Assembly: GCF_023208195.1 (NCBI RefSeq) | Contig: NZ_CP060034.1 | Coordinates: 1,178,001 to 1,242,000 of the forward strand | DNA from: Nocardioides sp. InS609-2 | Lineage (GTDB): Bacteria > Actinomycetota > Actinomycetes > Propionibacteriales > Nocardioidaceae | Length of the DNA: 64,000 bases | Direction: 5' to 3' | Part shown: positions 8,997-18,719 of the stretch, one piece after another | Numbering within the stretch: position 1 is the stretch's first letter | Layout of the letters: each line of letters opens with the position of its first letter | Made by a program: the position numbers and the translations under genes | Notes under the pieces: model-generated | What the model saw: only the letters and a program-made list of their open reading frames with translations | Database searches by the model: none | Told to the model about the DNA's origin: nothing

Positions 8997-9085
8997 GGTC
9001 TGAATACGCTCGCTGGCGCTCGCTACTCGACCAGCGAACTTCGGTGGTCGAGTGCCCGCGAGGAACGAACGGGTGTATCGAGACC
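8997..9085. repeat. Interspersed palindromic repeat (REP-like)
   Basis: Two arms in inverted orientation, GGTCTGAATACGCTCGC... and ...GGTGTATCGAGACC, meet near CGAACTTCGG and share TACTCGACCA/TGGTCGAGT cores. The element fills most of the rpiB-MBL intergenic gap. I recall near-identical GGTCTCGATACG...CTACTCGACCACC elements scattered through Nocardioides genomes. Confidence 0.7.
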
Positions 9086-9100
9086 TGCACCTCGCATCGG

Positions 9101-9874
9101 TCACAAACCGACGACCAGCCCCTCCCGGGCGACCAGAACCTCGCCGTCGTAGATCTCGGCGACGTCGCGGGCGGTGCGTTCGCGGTCGACGCCGGGCCAG
9201 AAGTGGGTGAGCAGCAGCCGCTTGGCACCGGCGTCGCGGGCCGCCTCGGCAGCCGTGCGGGCGTTCAGATGCAGTTGTTCCTTCTTCGGCTCGGCCAGCT
9301 GGGTGTAGTCGGTGCACTCGACGATGAACAGGTCGGCGTCGCGCCCGAGCTCGGCCAGCACGGGTGACGGGCCGGTGTCGCCGGTGTAGGCCACGACCAG
9401 GTCGTCGGAGACGAGCCGGACGCCCGCGTTGGGCACGTAGTGAGGCAGGTCGGCCGACTCGAGCCGCCACGGACCCACCGTGTACTCCGCGGCCGGCAGC
9501 TTGTGCCAGGTGAAGACCCGGTCGATCGCGCCGTCGTCCGGACCGTCGATGGACTCGACCGCCCACAGCTGGTCGCGCACCTGGGGCGGTGCGAACGCGG
9601 GGATCGGGGGCGCCGTACGCGCTCCGAACCAGCGGGCGCGGTAGAACGCGTGCAGGTCGCCCATGTGGTCGGCGTGCGCGTGGCTGACGACGACCGCGTC
9701 GACACCGTCGCCGGCGTGCGAGTCGAGGAGGGTCAGCAGCGGGCCAACGGTGCCGTAGCCGAAGTCGAGCACCACCCGGAAGCCACGGTGCTCCAGCACG
9801 TAGCCGCTGCACGCGTGCCCGGCTCCTGGCCAGGCGCCGCTGCTGCCGAGTACGACGAGTCGGCTGTCCACCAC
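9101..9874 (-). CDS. MBL-fold metallo-hydrolase (RNase Z-like)
   Basis: 257 residues with the metal-binding HAHADH motif (VVVSHAHADHMGD), an early GSSGAWPG loop, TGDTGPSP and a C-terminal LLTHFWPG. It resembles RNase Z/phosphodiesterase-type metallo-beta-lactamase proteins but lacks a clear flexible arm, so tRNA 3' processing is only one possibility. The GTG start shares its G with the TAG stop of the upstream gene (TAGTG), implying coupling. Confidence 0.85.
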   Translation of the reverse strand: MVDSRLVVLGSSGAWPGAGHACSGYVLEHRGFRVVLDFGYGTVGPLLTLLDSHAGDGVDAVVVSHAHADHMGDLHAFYRARWFGARTAPPIPAFAPPQVRDQLWAVESIDGPDDGAIDRVFTWHKLPAAEYTVGPWRLESADLPHYVPNAGVRLVSDDLVVAYTGDTGPSPVLAELGRDADLFIVECTDYTQLAEPKKEQLHLNARTAAEAARDAGAKRLLLTHFWPGVDRERTARDVAEIYDGEVLVAREGLVVGL

Positions 9875-10443
9875 TAGCGCGACATCAGGGCGTCCATGGC
9901 GACCGCGACCGCCGCCGCGACCCGGAAGTCGACACGCGGGTCGGGTACGTCGACGGTGTAGCGGTCGCCGAGGCTCATCTGCCGGCTGACCGAGATGAGC
10001 GGGGCGCCGTCGCTGCCGACGTAGTCGAAGTGGATCGGCAGGAAGTCGAAGTCGGTGAACCGGCGGATCAGCGCGATCGCCATGTTGCGCTCCTGGCCGG
10101 TGCCGGCGTAGCCCGGACCCTCCAGATGGAACGTCGAGCGCAGCAGGCTGGCGCCGAAGTCCTTGCGGAAGAACCCCATCTGCGCTCCCGTCTCGTCGGT
10201 GACGTCGTAGCCCGCGTTGAGGTCCATCACGGCGCGCGCCTTGAAACCGAAGACCGGCCGGGTGCGCGACGAGTCAGTGAAGAAAGTGACCTGTTCCTTG
10301 AACGCGAAGCGCTTCTGCTCCGCGAAAGCCATCAGCTCACCGTTGCCACCGCCGGGAGCCGGCGCGAAGATCTCGTAGCGGTTCACCATCATCGTGAGCT
10401 TCTGCTTCACGAAGAACTGGGGCAGGTGCATCTGTGCGGTCAT
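9874..10443 (-). CDS. LURP-one-related / tubby-like (DUF567) protein
   Basis: 189 residues resembling the LURP-one/phospholipid scramblase-like beta-barrel family (KQKLTMMVNRYEIF, FAFKEQVTFFTD, FGFKARAVMDLNAGYDV). Its function in actinobacteria is unknown. The ATG is preceded by TAGGCT and a 6-nt spacer, so it is probably leaderless, and is the first gene of a two-gene unit with the MBL hydrolase. Confidence 0.75.
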   Translation of the reverse strand: MTAQMHLPQFFVKQKLTMMVNRYEIFAPAPGGGNGELMAFAEQKRFAFKEQVTFFTDSSRTRPVFGFKARAVMDLNAGYDVTDETGAQMGFFRKDFGASLLRSTFHLEGPGYAGTGQERNMAIALIRRFTDFDFLPIHFDYVGSDGAPLISVSRQMSLGDRYTVDVPDPRVDFRVAAAVAVAMDALMSR

Positions 10444-10462
10444 GGGCCCAGCCTAGGCGTGC

Positions 10463-10508
10463 GACGTCATACGGACCGAGCACCCGCTCCCACGATTTGT
10501 ATGACGTC
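10463..10508. repeat. Inverted repeat upstream of the LURP-like gene
   Basis: Perfect 10-bp arms GACGTCATAC (10463-10472) and GTATGACGTC (10499-10508), 26 nt apart, lie just upstream of the leaderless -10 box of the LURP-like gene. It could be an operator for a dimeric regulator binding two sites, or a hairpin ending another transcript. It does not match a family I can name. Confidence 0.5.
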
Positions 10509-10540
10509 CCGGGAGACCAAGCGGTCGTGTCGGCGGACTG

Positions 10541-11568
10541 CTACTTGTCCATGTTCTCCCTGCAGAGCTGGAAGACCCCGAACTGACCTCCGGTGAGCAC
10601 CACGGGTTCCTCCCACAACGGAAGGCAGGAGTCGCGCGTGAGCTTGCGCACCGTGGTGCCGTCGTCGAAGCCGTTGCCGCGGCAGGTCGAGTAGCCGACG
10701 TACACGTCGTGCGACTCCGCATCCGGCACCGCCAGCCGGAGGACCATCACCTCGTCACCGAAGTCGTCCTCCGCGCAGTTCGCCGGGGTGTCGGGGCCGC
10801 CGCCGGCCGGTGCCTGCTGGATCGCCTCGAGCAGCGACTGCGCCGCCGCGCCGTCGACCGAGCGCGCTGCGACGAGGCCGGCGCGGTCGAGGGGCAGCCG
10901 GGAGTACTGGCAGACGGCGATGCGATCGACCGTCGCCAGCTCAGACAGGTCGAAGGCCGGCGGCCGCGGGTGGTCCGTGGCCTGGGCCGGCGACCTGACG
11001 TCACAGCCCTCCGGCGTGGTGTCGACGACACGGGCGGAGTCGAGCATTGGCCGCACCAGCCCGGCGGTCGACGCGTCGGACAGCACGCGGACCTGGGCCG
11101 CGCCCACCGTGCGCGCCGTCAGGGTCCAGCCTTCGTGGGTGGTCTCCCCGTCGGGCACCTGGGAGACGAAGTCGGAGTCAGCGTCCACCAGTCCACGTGC
11201 GGGACCCACAGACGAGAGGGAGCGTCACCGAAGGCCGCGGGCACGTTCTTCTCGTCGTCGGGACAGGCGATCGTCATGACGAAGCCGCGGCTCTGGGTCT
11301 GGGCGAACGGGGAGTCCGGAAACCTTCGATCACCACCAGGCACGTCGGCGCACCAGTCTGGCCCTGGGGCGTGGCCCCAGCCCCAGTCCGCAGGCACGTC
11401 CAACAGCACGTCGCGGTAGGACACGACCCGCGTCCCGGTCAGGGCCGAGGAGTCCGGTGGCTCATCGTCGCCGGAGCTGGTCCGCGCCAGCGCTGCCCCG
11501 GCCACGACGACGAGCACGGCCGCGGCAGCAGCCGGCGCCGCCCAGCGTCGTCGTACGCCCCCCGTCAT
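10541..11568 (-). pseudogene. Frameshifted gene for a membrane-anchored protein of unknown function
   Basis: Two frames form one protein: an N-terminal part from ATG 11568 (good GGGAGG ribosome-binding site) with a signal-anchor rich in Ala/Val, then SYRDVLLDVPADWGWG and WVPHVDW; and a C-terminal part that continues DADSDFVSQVPDGETTHEGW to residue ENMDK. The break coincides with GTGGACTGGTGGAC (about 11182-11197): removing 8 nt would join the frames into about 340 residues. It is either a true recent pseudogene or a sequencing error. I do not recognise the family. Confidence 0.7.
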
Positions 11569-11634
11569 GCGGGCATCCTCCCTTCGGGAGGCCCGGAACG
11601 GCGGGGCCGACACCCAACCGTGACGCTGTTGTGG

Positions 11635-12396
11635 TCAGTCCGTGAGGCGGGCTCGGCCGAAGCGCGCCAACAGGTGCCAGGCCTTCTTCAGCGCCTGGGG
11701 ATCGTGCTCACCAGCTCGGGCGGCATCGCCCAGCACGTCGGGAGTGAGTACGTCGCCCAGCGACGCGGCCAGGGCGACGTACTCGGGTCCGCGGTAGCCG
11801 ACATCCAGGCCACCCGTGAGCACCGAGTAGCCCGAGTGCCACTCCACCGGGCAGCCCATCGCGTCAGCGGCTGCCCCGACGGCGGTGCCGCGGAAGCACG
11901 GGTCGAGCACCAAGGCCTCGACGTCCCGGTCGATCCGGAGACCGCCGTGCACGTGCGCCTCGACGTAGTCGTCGAGCGCGTCGTGCCCGGCTGCCTCACG
12001 CAGGGCGACCAGCTCGGCGATCAGGTCCGGGCCGCCAAACGCGGCGGGTTCGAAGACCGAGTCCGGGAAGCAGAACGTCGCTCGCTCGGTGACCTCGGGA
12101 CGCAGCAGGAGGTACGCCGACCCGAAGCGCGGGCTGGCGCCGTACGGATCACGACGATCGTCCAGCGCGCCGTAGACCGGGCGGGTGGTGGGCTCGGAAG
12201 CGTCGTACCGGCCCTCGAAGAGGCGGCTCTCCCAGCGCCACCGGTCGCCGCGGGCGTGCGCGGTCAGGCCGCCGTTGGAGGTGCCGGTGACGAACTGCGA
12301 CAGGTAGACGCCGTCGCCGGTCAACGCATCCACGACCAGGCCGTCGCGGAAAGGCCAGTCGGGGTGGAACTGGACGGTGATCCGGTGGCCGTCCAC
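11635..12396 (-). CDS. DUF3626 domain protein
   Basis: 253 residues from a GTG start, matching what I recall of the DUF3626 family: ITVQFHPDWPFRDGL near the N-terminus, then DDRRDPYGASPRFGSAYLLLRPEV, FCFPDSVFEP and EAHVHGGL. The function is not established. It begins 3 nt after the metG stop on the same strand and may be read from the metG transcript. Confidence 0.75.
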   Translation of the reverse strand: MDGHRITVQFHPDWPFRDGLVVDALTGDGVYLSQFVTGTSNGGLTAHARGDRWRWESRLFEGRYDASEPTTRPVYGALDDRRDPYGASPRFGSAYLLLRPEVTERATFCFPDSVFEPAAFGGPDLIAELVALREAAGHDALDDYVEAHVHGGLRIDRDVEALVLDPCFRGTAVGAAADAMGCPVEWHSGYSVLTGGLDVGYRGPEYVALAASLGDVLTPDVLGDAARAGEHDPQALKKAWHLLARFGRARLTD

Positions 12397-12399
12397 GGG

Positions 12400-14187
12400 T
12401 CAATCCGCCAGGCGGGCGAGCTCCTCGTCGACCACGGCCGGGTCGAGCTTGGTGAAGACCGGGACCGGCTTCTCGACCGGCGTGCCCACCACGAGAGGAG
12501 TACGACGCCACGCCCGGGCGCCGTCGTACTCACCGGTGATGATCGGGTAGCCCGCGCCGCCGTCGAGGTCCTCGACCTCTTCGATGCGCGGCAGCGGCTG
12601 CACGTCGCCGGCGCCGCCGAAGACCCGGTCGACCGCGTTGGCCGAGAACGGCAGGAACGGCGAGAGCACGGTGTTGAGGTCGCTCACGCACTGGGCGGTG
12701 ACGGCGAGGATGGTGCCCAGCCGCTCAGGGTCTTCCTTGATCTTCCACGGCTCGGAGTCGGAGACGTACTTGTTGACCTCGCCAACGGCACGCATCGCCT
12801 CGGCCATCGCCTGGCGCATGCGGTTGCGGCCGATCAGGTCACCGACGTTGTCGAACGCGGCCTCGGCGGCGGCGAGCACGGCCTCGTCGTCAGGGGTGAG
12901 GGCACCGGTGGCCGGGATCTCGCCGAAGTTCTTGGCGATCAGGGTGGCGGTGCGGTTGACGAGGTTGCCCCAGCCGGCGACGAGCTCGGAGTTGGTGCGC
13001 TGCACGAACTCGGCCCAGGTGAAGTCGGCGTCCTGGTTCTCCGGGCCGGCGGCGGCGACGAAGTAGCGGAACGCGTCGGCCTGGTAGCGGTCGAGTAGGT
13101 CGCGGACGTAGATGACGACCTTCTTCGACGACGAGAACTTCCTGCCCTCCATCGTCAGGAACTCCGAGCTCACCACCTCGCTCGGCAGGTTGAGCGTGCC
13201 GAGCTCGTGGGCGGTGCCGCCCCTGCTGCCCTTGCCGTTGTAGGCCAGCAGCTCGGCCGGCCAGATCTGGCTGTGGAAGGTGATGTTGTCCTTGCCCATG
13301 AAGTAGTAGGACAACGCCTCGGGGTCGTTCCACCACTCGCGCCAGGCCTCCGGGTTGCCGCTGCGACGGGCCCACTCGATCGATGCCGACAGGTAGCCGA
13401 TGACCGCGTCGAACCAGACGTAGAGCTTCTTCGTCGGGTTGTCGCGCCACTCGTCGAGCGGGATGGAGATGCCCCAGTCGATGTCGCGGGTCATCGCGCG
13501 CGGCCGGATCTCCTTGAGGATGTTCTGGCTGAACTTGATGACGTTGGGGCGCCACGTGGCGGTGGACTCGCGCTCGTCGAGCCACTCCCCCAGCGCCTCG
13601 GCCAGCGCCGGCAGGTCCAGGAAGAAGTGTTGGGTCTCTACGAATTTCGGCGTCTCGCCGTTGATGCGGGAGACCGGGTTCTTGAGGTCCTGGGGGTCGA
13701 GCTGGTTGCCGCAGTTGTCGCACTGGTCGCCGCGCGCGCCGTCGTACCCGCAGATCGGGCAGGTGCCCTCGATGTAGCGGTCGGGCAGGGTGCGGCCCGT
13801 CGAGGGCGAGACCGCGCCGTACGTCGTCTGCTCGAGGAAGTAGCCGTTGTCGTGCACGCCGGTGAACATCGCCTGCACCACGGAGTGGTGGTTGCGCGTC
13901 GTGGTGCGGGTGTAGAGGTCGTAGCTGCACCCGAGCGCGACGAGGTCCTCGGCGATCAACCGGTGGTTGCGGTCGGCGAGCTCCTGCGGCGGGATGCCGG
14001 CCTCGTCGGCGGCGATCAGGATCGGCGTGCCGTGCTCGTCGGTGCCGGAGACCATGAGCACGTCGTGGCCGGCCATCCGCATGTAACGGCTGAAGACGTC
14101 GGAGGGCACGCCGAAACCGGCCACGTGGCCGATGTGGCGCGGGCCGTTGGCGTACGGCCAGGCGACGGCAGATAGGACCTTGCTCAT
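12400..14187 (-). CDS. metG: Methionyl-tRNA synthetase
   Basis: 595-residue class I synthetase charging tRNA-Met. It has the HIGH motif (PRHIGH, residues 16-21), the KMSKS equivalent KFSSSK (about residue 350), a zinc knuckle with two CxxC pairs (CPICG, CDNCG), the WFDA motif ([10 protein letters not shown]) and a C-terminal anticodon-binding helical domain. It lacks the C-terminal tRNA-binding dimerisation domain of E. coli MetRS, as is usual in actinobacteria. ATG is preceded by TAGGAT plus 7 nt, consistent with a leaderless transcript. Confidence 0.97.
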   Translation of the reverse strand: MSKVLSAVAWPYANGPRHIGHVAGFGVPSDVFSRYMRMAGHDVLMVSGTDEHGTPILIAADEAGIPPQELADRNHRLIAEDLVALGCSYDLYTRTTTRNHHSVVQAMFTGVHDNGYFLEQTTYGAVSPSTGRTLPDRYIEGTCPICGYDGARGDQCDNCGNQLDPQDLKNPVSRINGETPKFVETQHFFLDLPALAEALGEWLDERESTATWRPNVIKFSQNILKEIRPRAMTRDIDWGISIPLDEWRDNPTKKLYVWFDAVIGYLSASIEWARRSGNPEAWREWWNDPEALSYYFMGKDNITFHSQIWPAELLAYNGKGSRGGTAHELGTLNLPSEVVSSEFLTMEGRKFSSSKKVVIYVRDLLDRYQADAFRYFVAAAGPENQDADFTWAEFVQRTNSELVAGWGNLVNRTATLIAKNFGEIPATGALTPDDEAVLAAAEAAFDNVGDLIGRNRMRQAMAEAMRAVGEVNKYVSDSEPWKIKEDPERLGTILAVTAQCVSDLNTVLSPFLPFSANAVDRVFGGAGDVQPLPRIEEVEDLDGGAGYPIITGEYDGARAWRRTPLVVGTPVEKPVPVFTKLDPAVVDEELARLAD

Positions 14188-14246
14188 GCGGGCGATCCTA
14201 TGAGGCAGGCGCCACCCGTTTGTCGGCAGTCTCCTAGAGTCGATCC

Positions 14247-14927
14247 ATGAGCACTCTCATCGCCGAGGACCTGCTGCTGCTCCTGCTCGATGACGCCAAG
14301 GGCACCCTGACTGCCACCTCCTACCCCCAGACGATCCTGGGCGGCGGCCTGCTCATCGAGCTGGCCCTCACCGAGGCCGTCGAGGTGGGCGACAAGGAGG
14401 GCTTCTGGCGGACCGCCAAGGTGCGTGCGCGGCTCGACGCCAGACCGGCCGATCCCGTGCTGGTCGACGCCCTGGCTGTGGTCAACGACAAGGAACGCGG
14501 CGCCCAGGACCTCGTCAACCGGCTCGGCAAGGGCCTCAAGGAGACCCTGACCGCGCGCCTCGAGCAGCGCGGCATCCTCGAGCGACGCGACGGGAAGGTC
14601 CTCGGTCTCTTCCCACGCACCACCTGGCCCAGCGTCGACTCGACGCACGAGCAGACCGTACGCCGCGCGATCGAGGCCAGCCTGCTCCTGGGCGCGACGC
14701 CCGACGAGCGCACCGGAGCGCTGATCGCGCTCCTGCACGCGATCGGCCAAGCGCACAAGGTGATCGACCGTCAGGACATGCCGGCCGCGGAGGTGAAGGC
14801 GCGAGCCAAGAAGATCTCCGAGGGCGCCTGGGCCGCGAAGGCCGTCAAGGACGCCATCGCGGCGTCGGTGGCCGCCACCACCGCGGCGGTCACCGCCGCC
14901 ACGTCGGCGACGGTCGTCAGCAGCTGA
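14247..14927 (+). CDS. GPP34 (GOLPH3-like) family protein
   Basis: 226 residues. The N-terminus ([18 protein letters not shown]) and internal [15 protein letters not shown] and [25 protein letters not shown] match the Golgi phosphoprotein 3-like family, common in actinobacteria but without a settled role there. The C-terminus is a long Ala/Thr/Val-rich amphipathic tail that could associate with membrane. The start has TAGAGT and a 6-nt spacer: leaderless. It is divergent from metG. Confidence 0.88.
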   Translation: MSTLIAEDLLLLLLDDAKGTLTATSYPQTILGGGLLIELALTEAVEVGDKEGFWRTAKVRARLDARPADPVLVDALAVVNDKERGAQDLVNRLGKGLKETLTARLEQRGILERRDGKVLGLFPRTTWPSVDSTHEQTVRRAIEASLLLGATPDERTGALIALLHAIGQAHKVIDRQDMPAAEVKARAKKISEGAWAAKAVKDAIAASVAATTAAVTAATSATVVSS

Positions 14928-14933
14928 GCCGGG

Positions 14934-15533
14934 TCAGCTGAAGTCGAGCTCGCCGGTGCGCGAGCGCTTGAGCTCGTAGAAGTACGGCACCTTCGCGAGG
15001 GCCACGCAGCCGTCCCACAGCTGACCGGCTTCCTCGCCGCGCGGGATCTTGCTGAGCACCGGGCCGAAGAACGCCGTGCCCTCGATCGCGATCGTCGGCG
15101 TGCCCACGTCGTCCCCGACCTGGTCCATGCCCTCGTGGTGCGACTTCGCCACCGCGTCGTCGTACGACGAGTCGTCCATCGCGTCGACCAGCTCGGGCTC
15201 GAGGCCGGCGTCGGCCAGCGCCGCCGCGATCATGTCGCGGTCGAGCGACTCGCCGCCCTTGTGGATGCGCGTGCCCATCGCCGTGTAGAGCGGCAACAGC
15301 ACCTCGCTGCCGTGCTTGTGCTCCGCCGCGATGCAGACCCGCACCGGGCCCCAGGCCGGCTTCAGCATCTCGCGATAGTCGTCGGGGATGTCCTTGTCCT
15401 TGTTGAGGTAGGCGAGGCTCATCACGTGCCACTGCACGGAGATGTCACGCACCTCCTCCACCTCGAGGATCCACCGCGACGAGATCCAGGCGAACGGGCA
15501 CAGGGGGTCGAACCAGAAGTCGGCAGTCGTCAT
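14934..15533 (-). CDS. DsbA-family thioredoxin-fold protein (Rv2466c-type mycothiol-dependent nitroreductase homologue)
   Basis: 199 residues closely resembling M. tuberculosis Rv2466c as I remember it: [79 protein letters not shown]. The active site is C-P-F-A rather than the CPWC of Rv2466c, so the resolving cysteine is absent and the protein would act as a monothiol enzyme. It reduces disulfides or nitro compounds with mycothiol in the family. Its place before pepN matches the mycobacterial order. Confidence 0.9.
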   Translation of the reverse strand: MTTADFWFDPLCPFAWISSRWILEVEEVRDISVQWHVMSLAYLNKDKDIPDDYREMLKPAWGPVRVCIAAEHKHGSEVLLPLYTAMGTRIHKGGESLDRDMIAAALADAGLEPELVDAMDDSSYDDAVAKSHHEGMDQVGDDVGTPTIAIEGTAFFGPVLSKIPRGEEAGQLWDGCVALAKVPYFYELKRSRTGELDFS

Positions 15534-15599
15534 GTCGGATGTGAACCACCAGCCCCCGCACGCTATTCCTCAGCGGCCGACGGCGACCCAGCCGCTCCG

Positions 15600-15990
15600 T
15601 GTGCCCGGGGCCGATGGTGGTGCTGCCGCGGAAGATCCCGGCGTACTTCTTCGTGCCGAGCTCGAGCTTCGTCGGCCGGATGGCGGCGCGGCCGTGGTGG
15701 AGCTTGGTGGCCTTGTCCCGCTTGCCCACCATCACGGCGCCCTTTCCGCTGGCTCCCTTGCCTCCACCGCTCACGTGCAGCACGAAGCGCGGGCGTGGTC
15801 GCGCCCGACGTCGCGGACCAAGATCCGGGGAGCCAGGCGTCGTCGTGCAGGGTCGCGGTGGTGGCTCCGGCCACGGCGGCACCCGCGACGTGCCACTGAT
15901 AGGCGTAGCTCGTGGGCGCCGGCGTCCCGGTGCCTCGTTTGGCGGTGAGGGTGCACGTGGTGCCCGAGACCTCGGCGTTGATCGGGGGCG
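15600..15990 (-). pseudogene. Decayed fragment of an Ig-like repeat surface protein
   Basis: On the minus strand one frame reads INAEVSGTTCTLTAKRG and APTSYAYQWHVAGAAVAGATTATL, typical of the YQWxRxGxxIxGATxATY repeat of secreted actinobacterial proteins. A second frame downstream reads VSGGGKGASGKGAV, HHGRAAIRPTKLELGTKKYA and GSTTIGPG, the usual linker and next Ig-like repeat. No start, signal peptide or continuous frame remains. The 640-nt gap between the DsbA-like gene and pepN holds nothing else that I can recognise. Confidence 0.65.
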
Positions 15991-16173
15991 CACGGTGTAG
16001 ACCAGTGCGGCCGCATGCGCGGTGAGCTCGGGAGTAGCGATCCCGCGAGCGCGCAGACGAGTGTGACCACCTCTGCGACGCGCCATTGCGGAGTGTGCGG
16101 CGACGGGTCGCGGCCGCCATAGATCACCTCTACCGGTTACGCCCGCGTCCGCATCAGGTGAGAGGATCGCGGC

Positions 16174-18717
16174 ATGGGTGGCACGAATCTTCATCGCGAC
16201 GAAGCAGCGGCACGGGCCAAGCTGCTCGATGTCAAGTCCTACACGATCGACCTGGACCTGACGACGAGCGAGACGACGTTTGCGTCGACGACCACGATCG
16301 ATTTCACGGCTCGTGAGCCGGGCGCAGCTACGTTCGTCGACCTTGTCGGCGCGACGGTCCACGAGATCACCCTCAACGGGCGGTCGCTCGACCCCCTGAC
16401 GGTCTACTCCGACAGTCGCATCCAGATCGACGACCTGGCCGCCGACAACACCTTGGTGGTCCGCGCCGACTGCACCTTCAGCCGCTCCGGCGAGGGCCTG
16501 CACCGTTTCGTCGACCCTGCCGACGACCGCGTCTACCTCTACAGCCAGTTCGAGGTGCCCGACGCCCGCCGTGTCTACGCGACGTTCGAGCAGCCCGACC
16601 TGAAGTCCACGTTCACCTTCAACGTCACAGCGCCGGAGCACTGGAAGGTCGTGTCCAACGCGCCGACCCCCGAGCCGAGCCCGCTGAGCGACGGCAAGGC
16701 CCTGTGGAACTTCCCGCCCACCGAGCGGATGTCGACCTACATCACCGCACTGGTCGCCGGCGAGTACCACGAGGTCATCGACACCTACTCCGGCAAGTTC
16801 GGCGAGATCAGCCTCGGCCACTACTGCCGCCAGTCGCTCAAGCAGCACCTCGACATCGACGAGCTGCTCGAGGTCACGCGCCAGGGTTTCGACTACTTCG
16901 AGACGGCCTTCGACTACCCGTACCCGTTCGGCAAGTACGACCAGCTCTACGTGCCCGAATACAACATGGGTGCGATGGAGAACGCCGGCTGCGTGACGTT
17001 CCGCGACGAGTACCTTCCCCGCTCGCGCCAGGTCCACGCCTTCTACGAGCAGCGTGCCAACACGATCCTGCACGAGATGGCCCACATGTGGTTCGGCGAT
17101 CTCGTCACGATGCGCTGGTGGGACGACCTCTGGCTCAACGAGTCCTTCGCCGAGTGGGCCTCCCACCACGCGATGGTGGTCGGCTCCAAGTACGCCGAGG
17201 CCTGGACGGGCTTCACCAACGCCCGCAAGAACTGGGCCTACCGCCAAGATCAGCTGCCCTCGACGCATCCGATCGCGGCCGACAACTACGACCTCGAGGC
17301 CGTCGAGGTCAACTTCGACGGCATCACCTACGCCAAGGGCGCCTCGACCCTCAAGCAGCTCGTCGCCTGGGTGGGTCTCGAACCGTTCATGGACGGCCTG
17401 CGTGCCTATTTCAAGGCGCACGCCTTCGGCAACTCCGAGTTCGCCGACCTGCTCACCGCCCTCGAGGAGGCCTCGGGTCGCGAGCTCGACTCGTGGGCCA
17501 AGGAGTGGCTGCAGACCTCCGGCGTCAACACGCTGGCCCCCGTCTTCGAGGTCGACGACCAGGGCGCGTTCACCTCGTTCGTCGTCGCCCAGAGCGCGGC
17601 CCCGGAGTTCCCGACGATTCGTCGTCACCGCATCGGCATCGGCCTCTACGACGTCGTCGACGACAAGCTGACCCTGCGCCACCGCGTCGAGGTCGACGTC
17701 GAGGGTGAGAAGACCACGATCGCGGAGCTGGTCGGTCACGCGCAGCCCGACCTGGTGCTGCTCAACGACGGCGACCTCACCTACGCCAAGATCCGGCTCG
17801 ACGAGCGGTCGCTCAAGACCGTCATCGACAACATCGACAAGGTCGAGGACTCCCTGGCTCGCGCGCTGCTGTGGGGCGCCACCTGGGACATGACCCGCGA
17901 TGCCGAGACGCGGGCCACCGACTTCGTGGCCCTCGTGCTGCGCGGCATCGGCACAGAGACCGACCTCACCGCGGTCAGCCGGCTGCCGGTCTACGCCCGC
18001 ACGGCCGTCCACTACTACGCAGCGCCCGAGCACCGCGACGCCCTCGAGGCGACCTGGGAGCAGGGCCTGCGGAGCCTGCTCGAGGCCGCCGAGCCCAGGT
18101 CCGACCACCAGCTGGCCTTCATGCGGGCCTACGCCTCGGCCGCGCACTCCGACGAGGGGCTGGACTTCATCGAGGGTCTCCTCGACGGCTCGGAGACCGT
18201 GCCGGGACTCGAGGTCGACACCGACCTGCGCTGGACCCTCCTCACGGGTCTCTCCGTCAACGGTCGCGTCGACGCTGCCCGCATCCAGGAGGAGCTGGTG
18301 CGCGACAACACCATCTCCGGCCAGGAGCACGCCGCGATGGCGCTCACCGTCCGACCGACGCCTGAGGCCAAGGCCCAGGCCTGGCACGACGCGATCGAGC
18401 GCGACGACGTACCCAACGAGACGCAGCGCCAGATTGCCGCCGCGTTCCCCGTGGCCGGCCAGGGCGAGCTGCTCGCGCCGTACCTCGAGAAGTACCTCGC
18501 AGTCGCCGACACCATCTGGGAGGAGAAGGGCGTGCAGCGCGCGTCCACGGCGCTGGAGCTGATGTTCCCGATGCCGCTGATCTCCCCGCAGACGCTCGCC
18601 GAGGTCGACGGCTGGCTCGAGAGCTCCCCGGCCAACCCGGCCGCCAAGCGCTACGTCAGGGAAGGCCGCGCCGATATGGCACGAGCCCTGACTGCGCGCG
18701 AGAAGGATGCCAGCTGA
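16174..18717 (+). CDS. pepN: Aminopeptidase N (M1 family zinc metallopeptidase)
   Basis: 847 residues that remove N-terminal residues from peptides in the cytosol. It has the substrate-binding GAMEN motif (NMGAMENAG), the zinc motif HEMAH at residues 300-304 and the third ligand Glu323 (NESFAEW), followed by the C-terminal ERAP1-like helical domain. The length is usual for actinobacterial PepN. The ATG is preceded by GAGGAT and a 6-nt spacer, probably leaderless. It is the Rv2467 equivalent in the conserved neighbourhood. Confidence 0.96.
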   Translation: MGGTNLHRDEAAARAKLLDVKSYTIDLDLTTSETTFASTTTIDFTAREPGAATFVDLVGATVHEITLNGRSLDPLTVYSDSRIQIDDLAADNTLVVRADCTFSRSGEGLHRFVDPADDRVYLYSQFEVPDARRVYATFEQPDLKSTFTFNVTAPEHWKVVSNAPTPEPSPLSDGKALWNFPPTERMSTYITALVAGEYHEVIDTYSGKFGEISLGHYCRQSLKQHLDIDELLEVTRQGFDYFETAFDYPYPFGKYDQLYVPEYNMGAMENAGCVTFRDEYLPRSRQVHAFYEQRANTILHEMAHMWFGDLVTMRWWDDLWLNESFAEWASHHAMVVGSKYAEAWTGFTNARKNWAYRQDQLPSTHPIAADNYDLEAVEVNFDGITYAKGASTLKQLVAWVGLEPFMDGLRAYFKAHAFGNSEFADLLTALEEASGRELDSWAKEWLQTSGVNTLAPVFEVDDQGAFTSFVVAQSAAPEFPTIRRHRIGIGLYDVVDDKLTLRHRVEVDVEGEKTTIAELVGHAQPDLVLLNDGDLTYAKIRLDERSLKTVIDNIDKVEDSLARALLWGATWDMTRDAETRATDFVALVLRGIGTETDLTAVSRLPVYARTAVHYYAAPEHRDALEATWEQGLRSLLEAAEPRSDHQLAFMRAYASAAHSDEGLDFIEGLLDGSETVPGLEVDTDLRWTLLTGLSVNGRVDAARIQEELVRDNTISGQEHAAMALTVRPTPEAKAQAWHDAIERDDVPNETQRQIAAAFPVAGQGELLAPYLEKYLAVADTIWEEKGVQRASTALELMFPMPLISPQTLAEVDGWLESSPANPAAKRYVREGRADMARALTAREKDAS

Positions 18718-18719
18718 GG

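Noticed and set aside
11047..13098. Plus-strand open frame of 683 codons across metG and DUF3626
   Set aside because: Antisense to metG, which has all synthetase motifs; no domain in this frame.
15445..18387. 980-codon minus-strand open frame opposite pepN
   Set aside because: Antisense shadow of aminopeptidase N; only its last part coincides with the Ig-repeat remnant, which is described separately.
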